DNA of 64,000 nt from Chitinophagaceae bacterium (GTDB lineage: Bacteria > Bacteroidota > Bacteroidia > Chitinophagales > Chitinophagaceae): contig JAHBTK010000003.1 of assembly GCA_019638625.1 (NCBI GenBank), forward strand, positions 1 to 64,000, in the 5' to 3' direction. A program made the position numbers and the translations under genes. Shown here in pieces: positions 32,789 through 42,046 of this stretch. The number at the start of each line of letters is the position of its first letter. Position 1 is the stretch's first letter. The notes under the pieces were generated by a model. That model saw nothing but the letters and a program-made list of their open reading frames with translations. It ran no database searches and was not told the origin of the DNA.

Positions 32789-33565
32789 TCAGATCATCAA
32801 TTGGATACTGACGTTGGTTCCGTTTCCGGGGGTACTGACTATAGAAAGCGTAGCATTAATAAGCCGGGCACGGTTAAGCAGGTTTTTGAGTCCGGCGCCA
32901 TTGGATTGTTTTTGTTCTTCCACCTCAAACCCTATACCATCATCTGTTACGGCTAATGTAATTAAATTTCCGCTTGTTTTCAAATGTACTGTCATTTTTC
33001 TTGCCCGGCTATGCTTTACCATATTATTAATACATTCCTGCACCATACGGTAAAGGATTGTCGCTTTATCTTCATCCAGCTTCGGGAAAATACCTTCCTG
33101 TATGAAATCTGCTTCAAACTCCCCGGTTCTGTTCAGCCGTTGCACCTCTGTTTCAAGCGCTTTTGCCAAACCCTGCTGGCTGATCCGGTCACCGCCCAGG
33201 CTTACTGACAGCCCCTTCAGATCTGCGATCAACTGCCGGATCAGTTCCCGGGTATCCTCCAGTCTCTCCAGCGCTTTTTCCTTGTTGTCAAGCGTGATGG
33301 TATTGAGGTTGATCTTGATCAGGCTGGCTACTTGCCCCAGGTTATCGTGCAGCTCATGGCTGACATGCTGCAAGGTTTGCTCCTGTATTTCAAGCTGGGA
33401 CTGGAGGAGGGTTTGGGAGAAGTGTTGTTCCATTAATTGCTTTTCTGTCCGGTTTCTTGATTGCCTCCTGGAATAGAGGATAGAAAGCAACAGAATAAAA
33501 CATCCCAAAACGACGAGCGCGATCAAAAAGCTCCACAGGTAGTACTCAAGTGATTCTTTCGACAT
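32789..33565 (-). CDS. Sensor histidine kinase (HisKA_3/HATPase type) with one membrane span
   Basis: 258 residues. One span at about 10-32, a coiled linker, then HVSHELHDNLGQVASLIKINL with the phospho-accepting His73, and an ATPase domain with MVQECINNMVKHS (N-box), DDGIGFEVEE (G1) and GAGLKNLLNRA (G2). There is no extracellular sensor domain of its own. It may depend on the multi-pass protein whose gene overlaps its start by 20 bases. Partner of the downstream regulator. Confidence 0.92.
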   Translation of the reverse strand: MSKESLEYYLWSFLIALVVLGCFILLLSILYSRRQSRNRTEKQLMEQHFSQTLLQSQLEIQEQTLQHVSHELHDNLGQVASLIKINLNTITLDNKEKALERLEDTRELIRQLIADLKGLSVSLGGDRISQQGLAKALETEVQRLNRTGEFEADFIQEGIFPKLDEDKATILYRMVQECINNMVKHSRARKMTVHLKTSGNLITLAVTDDGIGFEVEEQKQSNGAGLKNLLNRARLINATLSIVSTPGNGTNVSIQLMI

Positions 33566-34205
33566 TCTTATCAGCTTTTTTCAAAATGATGATAGCCACT
33601 ATAAAAGATACATATAATAGTAATAAAAAGCTGTTATTAATTATTCTGAACGTATGTCCGAATTCATCAAACCCCTCGTCCCGCATTAAAGGGAAAAGAA
33701 ACACATACCCTAAATTTCCCAGGTTGAACATTAACAATCCTGACGTAATCCAAAAAAAGTAATCTCTGAATAAAGGCAGGTCACTTAATTCAATAAAACA
33801 CTCATAGATATATACACAACAACAGACAACTACAGATACCTGCCCGGCCAGCAATACTTTGTCATGCAACTCCCGAAAATTCTGTAATAAAAACGACAAT
33901 ATGCAGACAATAGAAACAACCACTATTCCCAAAAAGCTGATGATCCTTAGTCTTCTTTTGCCATGTATATAAAACAGGTACAGGTAGAATCCGTATTCCG
34001 CGGGAATGCTAAAGTTGTAAAGCCAGGCATTTTCTATTTTATATACTCTGGGAAGCACACTGCCTGCCAGTTCAACCAGTAAGACGAAGAAAAGAAAGAA
34101 GGGCAGCCAGCGTAGTTTGCTTTTTTTCAATGCAGGCCAACAGAAAATACTTACCACAAGAGCAGTAAACTCAATAATATGATTCTGAGTAATGATATTT
34201 AGCAT
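33546..34205 (-). CDS. Multi-pass membrane protein of unknown function, kinase-linked
   Basis: 219 residues from ATG 34205 (MLNIITQNHIIEFTALVVSIF), with about seven predicted spans and short loops. LVELAGSVLPRVYKIENAWLYNFSIPAEYGFYLYLFY is a recurring motif in membrane proteins found before sensor kinases in Chitinophagaceae, to my recollection. The 3' end overlaps the kinase start by 20 bases, so translation is coupled. A membrane sensor or signal-transfer partner of the kinase is inferred. I do not recognise a named family. Confidence 0.8.
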   Translation of the reverse strand: MLNIITQNHIIEFTALVVSIFCWPALKKSKLRWLPFFLFFVLLVELAGSVLPRVYKIENAWLYNFSIPAEYGFYLYLFYIHGKRRLRIISFLGIVVVSIVCILSFLLQNFRELHDKVLLAGQVSVVVCCCVYIYECFIELSDLPLFRDYFFWITSGLLMFNLGNLGYVFLFPLMRDEGFDEFGHTFRIINNSFLLLLYVSFIVAIIILKKADKNVERIT

Positions 34206-34215
34206 TGAATGTTGA

Positions 34216-35124
34216 TCAGTCACCTGAGGGTGGTGGACATTTTTGTGGACATAGCTCGCCGTGGTTATAGGAAGACATGCTTGGCCGAACACCTTTATCT
34301 GGTTGCCACTTCGGTTGCCCCTGCTCGTCTGCCGTCACCAAAATGACAGAGCTTTGATTGGCATATATTCTTCCCCTGCAGTAATCCACTTCCGTGGGCT
34401 CATCAAAGTATGCACCCGGCAGGAAGAGAAGTCCTTTCGTACCCTCGTTGCGTAAATCGGCAACGATCTTATTAAAGCATGCTTCGCTATACCAAACCGA
34501 TTTTGACAGGGCATCAACTTTGTCAGCCGGTATATGGTCTTTTCTATATGTTGTTTCGAATTGCCCGCGAAGTTCGGTTGTCCTCTCTTTACCAATATTG
34601 ATGTGGACGTTTTGCGTCTGCCCCATAGTGTCACCTATCGGTATCAGTTTATTCCAGACATCAACGTGAATGCTATTCGTATCTGTCTCCCGAATAGTTG
34701 TATCACGCGTGGGTACAATAGTAAAGGAAATACCTTTTTTATGCTCATTGCCGGAAAATCTTTCGCTATTATTCTCTTCAGCGGTAAAATAAACTCTGTA
34801 CCCGTCAATGCCTGATCCATCGTTTAGCAGCTTTGCCATTGCAGCAGCAACTTCTTTACTGATCCAGCCTTTTTGCAGCAAGCCGCAGGTTTTATGACCC
34901 TGACAGTCTTTGGCATACGTATCCTGGTAGTTCTCAACCATACCTCTTCCTTCGCTTTCTGTTATTAAACAGGATATTGAATCGTTTGGCGGGTTTTCAC
35001 ATGGATTGTCTGATTGCTTTTCAGATGTTGATTCGCCTGACTGTTTTTTTTCATCCCCATCACAACCCGTACTTAAATGAAGCGACAAAAGAAGAATAGA
35101 TAAAAAATGTACTGTCCTTTTCAT
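34216..35124 (-). CDS. Secreted lipoprotein with C-terminal NHGELCPQKCP motif (paralogue B)
   Basis: 302 residues. The signal MKRTVHFLSILLLSLHLSTGC puts the lipid Cys near 21, followed by a Ser/Glu/Lys-rich linker. The body has GWISKEVAAAMAKLLNDGSGIDGYRVYFT, GISFTIVPTRDTTIRE, LSKSVWYSEACFNKIVADLRNEGTKGLLFLPGAYF and SSVILVTAD, then the tail YNHGELCPQKCP. The same blocks occur in order in the neighbour at 35154-36041. I do not recognise the family. It is in the kinase-regulator unit, 10 bases before the membrane protein gene. Confidence 0.8.
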   Translation of the reverse strand: MKRTVHFLSILLLSLHLSTGCDGDEKKQSGESTSEKQSDNPCENPPNDSISCLITESEGRGMVENYQDTYAKDCQGHKTCGLLQKGWISKEVAAAMAKLLNDGSGIDGYRVYFTAEENNSERFSGNEHKKGISFTIVPTRDTTIRETDTNSIHVDVWNKLIPIGDTMGQTQNVHINIGKERTTELRGQFETTYRKDHIPADKVDALSKSVWYSEACFNKIVADLRNEGTKGLLFLPGAYFDEPTEVDYCRGRIYANQSSVILVTADEQGQPKWQPDKGVRPSMSSYNHGELCPQKCPPPSGD

Positions 35125-35153
35125 AATATTAAATTTAACTAATTTAAAAGATT

Positions 35154-36041
35154 TTACCTGTTATTAGATGTATTATCCGGGCATTTTTGCGGGCAGAGCT
35201 CGCCGTGGTTATAAACCGGGCCGGATGCGCCGGATTTTGCCTGTTCACTGTGGATACGCATATTATCCGTGATAAGCCGATCGTGTTGTACTAATATGGG
35301 GTCGGATTTCTGCCACATAGACTTCTTCCCCCTGTCCTTTGTTGCCACCAGTATGAACGTGCTCTGATATTGCGCGTCCTGGCTATCCTGCAGTTCCGGT
35401 TGCCAACCCGGATAAGCTGCTGAAAAGATGGTCAGTCCGTCACTACCGGTACTGTCCATATGAGTAGCAATTTTATTGATCAGGCACCTGTCGAACCAAA
35501 CGGATTTTGAGAGACAGACTGCCGAGTCTTTGCATGTTGTTTCATCGGCATAATATTTTTCAAACCTCCTGTGAAATTTTATCCCCCGTTTTCTATACCG
35601 CTTTTTATTTACATTGTATTTTACTTTTACACATTTTTTTTCAGGTTTATTGAACACCCTGCCTACATGCTCTTCATAAGTTGAATCCCGGATAGTAGGG
35701 GTAATTGCCAGGGAAATTTTGTCTGATCCTATCCACGGTTCATAGAGGTAATAAGAGAACCGGTACCCGCATACATGCTGGTTTCGGTTGAGCAGGTCAA
35801 CCATTTCCATCAGAAATGATTTGCTGATCCAAAAGCTATCCCGGAGCGGATTTTTTCTTTTTTCAACGTAATTCTCACTGGCATATAGCTTATTGAAACT
35901 TGCCCTCATCAGCATAGCGTCTTCTTCTGTAGGCTGGTAGTTTAAATTATCCCCTCTAAAGCTGGAGCAGCATTTGTCCTGACCGGAAGAATGTATGCAG
36001 AGAGAGATACCGAAAACTAACACCAATAATATTCTGTACAT
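35154..36041 (-). CDS. Secreted protein with C-terminal NHGELCPQKCP motif (paralogue A)
   Basis: 295 residues with a signal peptide (MYRILLVLVFGISLCIHSSGQ). Blocks shared with the next gene: FWISKSFLMEMVDLLNRNQHVCGYRFSYYL, ISLAITPTIRDSTY, CLSKSVWFDRCLINKIATHMDSTGSDGLTIFSAAYP and STFILVAT, ending in YNHGELCPQKCP. The middle is unusually rich in Lys, Arg and Tyr. Unlike its paralogue it has no clear lipobox, so it is likely soluble in the periplasm. First gene of the five-gene unit. Family unknown. Confidence 0.8.
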   Translation of the reverse strand: MYRILLVLVFGISLCIHSSGQDKCCSSFRGDNLNYQPTEEDAMLMRASFNKLYASENYVEKRKNPLRDSFWISKSFLMEMVDLLNRNQHVCGYRFSYYLYEPWIGSDKISLAITPTIRDSTYEEHVGRVFNKPEKKCVKVKYNVNKKRYRKRGIKFHRRFEKYYADETTCKDSAVCLSKSVWFDRCLINKIATHMDSTGSDGLTIFSAAYPGWQPELQDSQDAQYQSTFILVATKDRGKKSMWQKSDPILVQHDRLITDNMRIHSEQAKSGASGPVYNHGELCPQKCPDNTSNNR

Positions 36042-36098
36042 AAAAATTATGCTTTATGTTGAAAATGTAAGGTTACACATCCAGTGATTTCTGCCATA

Positions 36099-36133
36099 CA
36101 GGATTTTTCCGGTATTTGCCCCGAAAAATCCTG
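36099..36133. promoter_or_regulatory. 11-bp inverted repeat in a divergent intergenic region
   Basis: CAGGATTTTTC (36099-36109) and GAAAAATCCTG (36123-36133) pair perfectly. A second, smaller palindrome (CTCCTTT/AAAGGAG, 36148-36165) follows. Both lie between the minus-strand paralogue A and the plus-strand coiled-coil gene, where an operator for either promoter would be expected. Confidence 0.45.
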
Positions 36134-36242
36134 TCAACATATTTTTTCTCCTTTACTAAAAGGAGGAGTTTTCCGATTGCTGCTTCCAAATGACCAGGCA
36201 ATTTTTGTCTGAACAAATTATTAACCGATTCAAAGGAGAATT

Positions 36243-37979
36243 ATGAAAAAATTATTTTGTCTTGCCATCCTTTTTGTCTTCAAAAGCGCCTATTCTCAAA
36301 CCTTGCAAACCTCAAATTCACTTTTTCAGAGTAGAGACAAGGAGAAATTAAGTGAATTAAGCACTATTGATCTTCTCCCAAAAGGAGAACTACATCCAAG
36401 ACAAGATTTAGATTCAGTCCTGGAGTTCGCTACAAGCAGAAGAAATTTGGAAGAAGCTCAAAGAAACATCTTAAAACTTCAGACGCTGCTAAATGATAGC
36501 ACTACCCGGAATGACACAAGTCTCAATGAATACAGAAATGCGTTGTGGGATTTTAGTAAGCGATTAATGGATTTGAAGAAATATGATGAGCAACTTAAAA
36601 TACAGTCATTTGACGTCAACACAAAAGAGCTGGAAGATAAAATAAGAAATACTGAACAGGAAATGGTAAAAATGCAAGGCAGGATAACGGAACTAAACAA
36701 CGACTTTTTATCAAAAGTAAAAGAAAATTCCAACCTTAGGGAAGAAGTCATTACGCTTAATAACAGTCTTACTAATACGGTAGCTAAACTTAAGGAGGCG
36801 GACAGTATTAATAATAGCTTTATCAAAACAATATACAAATTAAGACTGAAGTTAAATGAACCAGACCTAGAGGGTATATTTAAGATGTATAAAGAGATAA
36901 ATAAAAGATACCAGGAAATAGAGAATAATCTGGAATTAGTAGCATGGTTTACTGAGAAAAAGCTGAATAAAGAAGACGCCCACATCTTTACGGAGGCTCA
37001 TAAACAACTGAATAGGTCTTTTGCTAATATCGAGCGGCTGAAAAAAAAAGAGGAACGTGATTCTGCCGATTTTGCAAAAGTGTTGGAAGAGTATAAAAAA
37101 TTGGATTTGATATTTAAGACCGGTTCTATTGATGTTCAAAGACTTTTCATTCAATATGACCAACAGCTCGAACAATCTTATAAAGACGCTTCAAAGAGTT
37201 TTAAAGCGCTCAAATCAGAAATAGATAAATATGCTGTGGAATATAAAAATTTGGTTGAAGACATAAACTCCCGTATAAAAAAGATGGAAAAAGAAGAGTC
37301 CAAGGAACAACACTTCAGCGTCCTGGGAGGATTTAAAAAAATACTAGAAGAAAATGGGGCCTTTATTCCAGAAATAGATGTTTTTGCTCAAAAAAAATTC
37401 GGAGAAGATACCTTCGGAGGATACGGGCAAATACGCCTATTTACCGGTACTGGTATTGCAAATAATAATGTGAATACTAAGTTGAACTTTTTTGTTCCGG
37501 AAGCAAGTAGTTTCGGTATAGCAACCGATTTTGGACTGGGATTTAATGCCAATACAAAAGCACCTTCCGGCAGTACCGGTAAAAGAATTAAGGACATTGG
37601 TTTAAATGCCGGGTTTTATATGATGGGAAAGCACTTGTTTGCTGAAGACTCCACTATAATAAAACCAACTCTGGGGTTGTGCAAGGTAGGCCTTGAGGTT
37701 TTGCCATTTCAGAACTTTTTTTCACTACGAGCAAACATAAACGGACTATTCACTTCAAATAGAGTGTTTGAAATGCAGCAAAAGTTTCAGGGTTTCGACG
37801 CTTCTTATTGGTACACAGATGTTGCCTTTAGCACATTGCTCGATATAAAAAATACGCCCAATTTCAAAATTAGGGTTGACATCAATATGATATTTTTAAA
37901 CCAGAAAATGAGAGATTTCCTTGGCTCATCCGATAAAATCCTGCCTCAGTTAAAATTAGAGCTCGTAACAAACTTTTAG
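36243..37979 (+). CDS. Coiled-coil envelope protein with C-terminal barrel-like domain
   Basis: 578 residues. Signal peptide MKKLFCLAILFVFKSAYSQ, then a long Lys/Glu/Asn-rich heptad region (about 55-370) predicted as coiled coil, then about 200 residues rich in beta-type alternation (IATDFGLGFNANTKA, IGLNAGFYMMGKHLF, LKLELVTNF). The gene is preceded by AAAGGAG 6 bases before the ATG, an unusually good Shine-Dalgarno for this phylum. A periplasmic rod attached to an outer-membrane barrel is inferred. I do not recognise the family. The AT-rich codon use differs from the housekeeping genes. Confidence 0.78.
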   Translation: MKKLFCLAILFVFKSAYSQTLQTSNSLFQSRDKEKLSELSTIDLLPKGELHPRQDLDSVLEFATSRRNLEEAQRNILKLQTLLNDSTTRNDTSLNEYRNALWDFSKRLMDLKKYDEQLKIQSFDVNTKELEDKIRNTEQEMVKMQGRITELNNDFLSKVKENSNLREEVITLNNSLTNTVAKLKEADSINNSFIKTIYKLRLKLNEPDLEGIFKMYKEINKRYQEIENNLELVAWFTEKKLNKEDAHIFTEAHKQLNRSFANIERLKKKEERDSADFAKVLEEYKKLDLIFKTGSIDVQRLFIQYDQQLEQSYKDASKSFKALKSEIDKYAVEYKNLVEDINSRIKKMEKEESKEQHFSVLGGFKKILEENGAFIPEIDVFAQKKFGEDTFGGYGQIRLFTGTGIANNNVNTKLNFFVPEASSFGIATDFGLGFNANTKAPSGSTGKRIKDIGLNAGFYMMGKHLFAEDSTIIKPTLGLCKVGLEVLPFQNFFSLRANINGLFTSNRVFEMQQKFQGFDASYWYTDVAFSTLLDIKNTPNFKIRVDINMIFLNQKMRDFLGSSDKILPQLKLELVTNF

Positions 37980-38178
37980 TATCGCAGAGATCTTTGTTTA
38001 CTACTTCTAAAAATTCTGGTTTAGGAATTAATAATTCGCCTAAGCTATAATCAGTTTTTCAATATTAGCATCAATCCCACATATTAATCAAAACTTCAAA
38101 ATCACCGAATCTGTTTTGCCTTGCAAACAATCAGGAATTCAAGTACAGATCAATTTTTCTAAACAATAAACTCTAGTT

Positions 38179-39144
38179 ATGAAAAATATTAAACACGCGC
38201 TATTTCCGATTACTATTATTTACGTTTTTTTTTCGTGTGTCAACAAAAATGAACAACGTATAGTTGATGTAGATTCTAAATGGCCAAACGTGATGTTAGA
38301 TACCATTCCAAATGTAGACTTTAGAATTGATAGTAGCTCAAATTATCAAGAGGATGAAATAACTGTTGCTTATGCAAATGAGGTTAATGTAAAGCACAGA
38401 CACATTATTATTGATTCACTTAAATATTATATAGTCGAAGGAGATATTCTTATGGATAGATACAGATATAATCAATACAGAATTTCCTTAATACTAAACA
38501 GAAAAACAGAAAAAGCCAACCAGTTTTCTATTTCTCCGAATTTAAGAATTGATGTGTTAAATAGTACCCCAGTACGATGGACGGAAAGTGATACGATTAC
38601 TTATTGTATTAACCGAATAACTTTTTCTTCAGACGAAAGATATCAAGTTGCTAAGCAAAGTATCAAAGCCGCTGCTGAAGATTGGATGAAAACATGTAAT
38701 ATACAATTTGAGTACAAGCCTGAATTTGATACTCATAACTTTTTACATGGAAATGAATTTGTAGATTTTGTTCTATTAGAATTCGATGCTGGAGGGCTAT
38801 TTATAGCCAAAGCCTTTTTTTCGAAAGACATTCCGCGTGAAAGGAATATTATGTTAGACCCTAGTTATTATGATTCCCCATTCAATAAAGTCGGAGTATT
38901 AAGGCATGAAATAGGACATATACTTGGCTTTAGACATGAACATATATCACCAGAAGCTCCTGCAGCCTGTCCGGATGAGGTTGTTTCTGGAACCCTTCCT
39001 TTAACATCGTATGACCCTCAATCTGTTATGCACTATTTTTGTGGAGGGGTCGGGAGTAAAGAACTGAGAATCTCTCGTAATGACTCTATAGGTGCAACAC
39101 AAATATATGGACCGTCGACATTTGGTACTGTTGCCATCAAGTAA
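38179..39144 (+). CDS. Matrixin-like zinc metalloprotease, probable lipoprotein
   Basis: 321 residues. MKNIKHALFPITIIYVFFSC suggests a lipobox with Cys20. The catalytic motif is HEIGHILGFRHEH (His243, Glu244, His247, His253), the metzincin consensus H-E-x-x-H-x-x-G-x-x-H, and SVMHYFCG near 282-289 is the Met-turn. The N-terminal about 130 residues are of unknown type. Metzincins are secreted endopeptidases; the target is unknown. It is 199 bases after the coiled-coil gene and shares its AT-rich base use, so both may have been acquired together. Confidence 0.88.
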   Translation: MKNIKHALFPITIIYVFFSCVNKNEQRIVDVDSKWPNVMLDTIPNVDFRIDSSSNYQEDEITVAYANEVNVKHRHIIIDSLKYYIVEGDILMDRYRYNQYRISLILNRKTEKANQFSISPNLRIDVLNSTPVRWTESDTITYCINRITFSSDERYQVAKQSIKAAAEDWMKTCNIQFEYKPEFDTHNFLHGNEFVDFVLLEFDAGGLFIAKAFFSKDIPRERNIMLDPSYYDSPFNKVGVLRHEIGHILGFRHEHISPEAPAACPDEVVSGTLPLTSYDPQSVMHYFCGGVGSKELRISRNDSIGATQIYGPSTFGTVAIK

Positions 39145-39253
39145 AAAAATAGTTTAATAGTCTACTTCGGGCAAGAATAAAAAAAGAATTCTAAAGCGTA
39201 GGAATCTGGACTAAACCTCATTCCTTTGATAAAAGAAAAATGAAATAACCCCC

Positions 39254-40429
39254 TTACTGTTTCACCTTCCCCGCCATGATCGTAGTACCCAATCCCAGTA
39301 CAGCGATCAGCGCAAAGGAAAAACGCAGGTTGGTCAGTTCGGAGATAAAGCCGATGATGGGCGGACCGATCAGGAAACCCAGGAAACCGATAGAAGATAC
39401 GGCCGCCAGGGCTACGCCCGGCAACATGGTTTTGGATCTGCCCGCCAGGCTGTACACCATCGGCACTACAGAGGAGGTACCAAGACCCACCAACAGGAAA
39501 CCGGTAGTAGCGGCAAATACTGTCGGGAAAATGGTGGCGATGAGCATACCGGCAAGAATAAAAATACCGCTGGCCTTCAGGATGCGTTCAATGCCGAATT
39601 GCGTGATCATCCAGTCGGCTGTAAAACGGCCGGCCGTCATGGTGAACATGAAAGCGATATAACCCAGGCGGGTAAGACTGGCAGGTGCATGTACCACTTT
39701 TTCAAAATAGATACCGCTCCAGTCAAACATGGTGCCCTCGCAGATCATGCAGGCAAAGGCGATGATGCCCAGGGTGATGATATAGCGGTCTGGCTTTACA
39801 AATATCTTTTTCTTTCCGGTTGAAACCGTCTGCGCATCGCGGGGCAGTACGTACCGGCGGGCAATCAGCATCAGCAGGAAGGTAATGCCATACACGATGC
39901 AGAAATGAGCAAAGGGCGGTATACGGTCTGCCACCATAAAAGCGCCGATAATGCCGCCGGTCAGCCCGGCCAGGCTCCACACCCCGTGAAAGGATGCCAT
40001 AATGCTGCGACGGTACAAACGCTCGACCCCCACGCCCTGGGTATTGACAGATATGTTAGAGAGGTTACCTACTACTCCAAAAAAGTATAATGATGCCGCC
40101 AATTGCCATACAGAACCTACCATACCCAGCAAAACCATACCCGCCGGATACAAACAAGCCGCTATGGTTAATGTATTTTTACTGCCGAAGCGACTCACCA
40201 GGTAGCCGGATAATCCCATAGCTGTCAACTGACCTGCAGGCAGCGCAAACAGCACAGCCCCCAGCGCTGCGTCACTGAGCTGCAACATGTTTTTGATGTC
40301 CGGGATACGGCTGGCCCAGGTGGCAAAAGTCAACCCCTGGATAAAAAAGAAAACACTGACACCAATACGGTAATAACGTTGTGTGGGAAAAGATAGCGAA
40401 ATATTAAGCGGTACTCTGCTGTTCATCAT
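39254..40429 (-). CDS. MFS transporter
   Basis: 391 residues with 12 predicted spans. IGVSVFFFIQGLTFATWASRIPDIKNMLQLSDAALGAVLFALPAGQLTAM is typical of the MFS branch annotated in many bacteria as sugar or drug permease; no substrate motif is diagnostic. There is no neighbouring regulator. A -7 box TAACTTTG lies at 40471-40478. Two adjacent ATG codons are possible starts. Confidence 0.85.
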   Translation of the reverse strand: MMNSRVPLNISLSFPTQRYYRIGVSVFFFIQGLTFATWASRIPDIKNMLQLSDAALGAVLFALPAGQLTAMGLSGYLVSRFGSKNTLTIAACLYPAGMVLLGMVGSVWQLAASLYFFGVVGNLSNISVNTQGVGVERLYRRSIMASFHGVWSLAGLTGGIIGAFMVADRIPPFAHFCIVYGITFLLMLIARRYVLPRDAQTVSTGKKKIFVKPDRYIITLGIIAFACMICEGTMFDWSGIYFEKVVHAPASLTRLGYIAFMFTMTAGRFTADWMITQFGIERILKASGIFILAGMLIATIFPTVFAATTGFLLVGLGTSSVVPMVYSLAGRSKTMLPGVALAAVSSIGFLGFLIGPPIIGFISELTNLRFSFALIAVLGLGTTIMAGKVKQ

Positions 40430-40470
40430 TCATCGGTTTGGATGGCAGCAACCGACGTTGAAATCGAACA

Positions 40471-40478
40471 CAAAGTTA
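40471..40478 (-). promoter_or_regulatory. -7 box of the MFS gene
   Basis: Minus strand TAACTTTG, an exact TAnnTTTG, 42 bases before the start. No -33 box evident. Confidence 0.4.
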
Positions 40479-40537
40479 TATGAATTATTGGGGAAGTACC
40501 AGAAATGTTTTTTATCCCGCAAAACAGATCATAACTT

Positions 40538-40570
40538 AAAAAACAAACCCTGCCCGAATCGCAGGCAGGG
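40538..40570 (-). terminator. Terminator, copy 1 of a 48-bp duplicated segment
   Basis: Minus strand CCCTGCC/GGCAGGG stem (40548-40554 with 40564-40570), followed by TTTGTTTTTT. The 48 bases 40539-40586 are identical, apart from one base, to 42049-42096, the terminator of the lipoprotein gene at 42139. Confidence 0.85.
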
Positions 40571-40623
40571 ATGTACAGCACCCGTTTTACAACAAATCAT
40601 TTCAGGCTTCAATACGATCAGGA

Positions 40624-40712
40624 TCAGGGGTTGTGTATCTGCCATTTGGTGGCATTACCAATGCTGGTTTGCTATCCGGGTATCTCCGTTTAAGGTACCG
40701 GCGTTCATGATG
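40624..40712 (-). pseudogene. Remnant of the C-terminus of the 42139-42804 lipoprotein
   Basis: The minus strand encodes IMNAGTLNGDTRIANQ, then after a one-base shift IGNATKWQIHNP and a stop. The intact gene reads IMNEATLNGDTRIRLMQRN then NQATKWEIYKP. Only the last about 30 codons survive, placed just before a duplicate of that gene's terminator. It is a degraded second copy. Confidence 0.8.
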
Positions 40713-40784
40713 CAATCTATATCTAGCTACACATAGCATCCATATCATCAGCATAAGTAATACATTGTTATTTATTCAATTGAG

Positions 40785-41891
40785 TTATTCAGGCGTAACG
40801 TAGATAAGCGTATTCAATGAAAAACCCTGGTCCATTGTAGGCTCGTACAATCTGACACTATATTGCCTTCCCCCATAAGGAAACATCAGGGCAAGCGGGA
40901 CAAAAGACGTAACGCTTTTAGCTCCCAGACCTGCGCCCGTCACAGCTACAGTAAAATTCGGGCCGCCCGCTGCAGTACTCCGGAACTGTATCTCCGTGGG
41001 GTAAAGGTTTTCTCCGGTGATCGTGAAGTCGGTAATGTGATCGGCGCTGTTATACAAGCCCTTCAGGGTGTTTCCTGAGATAGTGATCAGCGGCATAGCG
41101 TGTCCGCGCGTCTTGCGGGCGTAAGAACGCCCGTTCCTGCTATATTCAACCGTATAATCCTGTTGGCCCTGGCCCTGTACTCCCCCGGGTTGTGGCTTGG
41201 CCACCGCCAGCGGGAGCGTAGCCATCATATTCGTGTTTCCTTCACCAAATACTTGCGGTTCGTTTCCCCATACGGAATCAATAGTAGCCTCAACCCCATT
41301 GATCTTGAGGGTTCCTTCTGTTTTGGTGACACCGAACCCCTTGCCAATTACCCGGAATTTTTCGCCGGGCCGGATCATCGCTCCTGTGCCGCCTGTTTCG
41401 GGCCGGATGCCATTGCCGGCGTTAATGAACGGTACAGCCCTGTACTGGATATAGTGCTGTTCCGTACTGTATTCAGTCTTGCCTTTTACTTTCACTACAA
41501 TGGAGCTGGTTGCACTATTGGCAGTCGGATATTCATAACCGTCCCGTTGCTCTGTGTTGTACCGTGTTCTTACTTTCAATTTGGTGGGTGAAGCCTCAAG
41601 CACTTCCCCTTTAGCTTCATTACCCTGGGTATGCACTCCCGGGAACCAGACCTCCACATCTTCCACTTTAGCGGCAAAGCCTTCACCGGTGATCTCTATT
41701 ACATCGCCCCACATGGGCTTTTGGGGCGTGTATCCCGTGATCTTCACGGATGAGGCGCCACCTCCACCATTGCCACCGCCATTACCATCATCGTCCTGGG
41801 GATCGGTATCTTTCTTACAACTGTTGGAGCCTGCCGCAAGGCAAAGCAGGAGGGTGCATATAACGGATGATCTCCAAAACTGCTGTTTCAT
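40785..41891 (-). CDS. IPT/TIG-domain lipoprotein of unknown function
   Basis: 368 residues. Lipoprotein signal (VICTLLLCLAAGSNSC), an Asp/Gly-rich linker, then at least two IPT/TIG immunoglobulin-like domains: KITGYTPQKPMWGDVIEITGEGF (about 50-150) and GGTGAMIRPGEKFRVIGKGFGVTKTEGTLKINGVEA (about 165-260); a third region TDFTITGENLYPTEIQF follows. Such surface lipoproteins often bind glycans or partner proteins, but the ligand is unknown. Its upstream region shares a motif with the gene at 42139 and it lies before a remnant of that gene. Confidence 0.82.
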   Translation of the reverse strand: MKQQFWRSSVICTLLLCLAAGSNSCKKDTDPQDDDGNGGGNGGGGASSVKITGYTPQKPMWGDVIEITGEGFAAKVEDVEVWFPGVHTQGNEAKGEVLEASPTKLKVRTRYNTEQRDGYEYPTANSATSSIVVKVKGKTEYSTEQHYIQYRAVPFINAGNGIRPETGGTGAMIRPGEKFRVIGKGFGVTKTEGTLKINGVEATIDSVWGNEPQVFGEGNTNMMATLPLAVAKPQPGGVQGQGQQDYTVEYSRNGRSYARKTRGHAMPLITISGNTLKGLYNSADHITDFTITGENLYPTEIQFRSTAAGGPNFTVAVTGAGLGAKSVTSFVPLALMFPYGGRQYSVRLYEPTMDQGFSLNTLIYVTPE

Positions 41892-41962
41892 ACTATTATC
41901 GTTTGTATGGGTAAATGAAAATTATCTGCGGCTTTGCTGTTTGATAAGCAACTATCGCAATG

Positions 41963-42009
41963 CTAAGTTGGCAAACCAACTGCACTTATACAATACCGTA
42001 ATGATGTGA
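41963..42009 (-). promoter_or_regulatory. Shared upstream motif, copy in front of the IPT/TIG gene
   Basis: CTAAGTTG, 20 bases, then CAATACCGTAATGATGTGA (plus-strand reading). The same two blocks with the same 20-base gap occur at 42828-42874 before the other lipoprotein gene. In the direction of transcription it reads TCACATCATTACGGTATTG, 20 bases, CAACTTAG. A promoter or activator site is inferred. Confidence 0.6.
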
Positions 42010-42046
42010 CAGGGATATGGCCGTGGCGAAACAAATCAATGATTCC

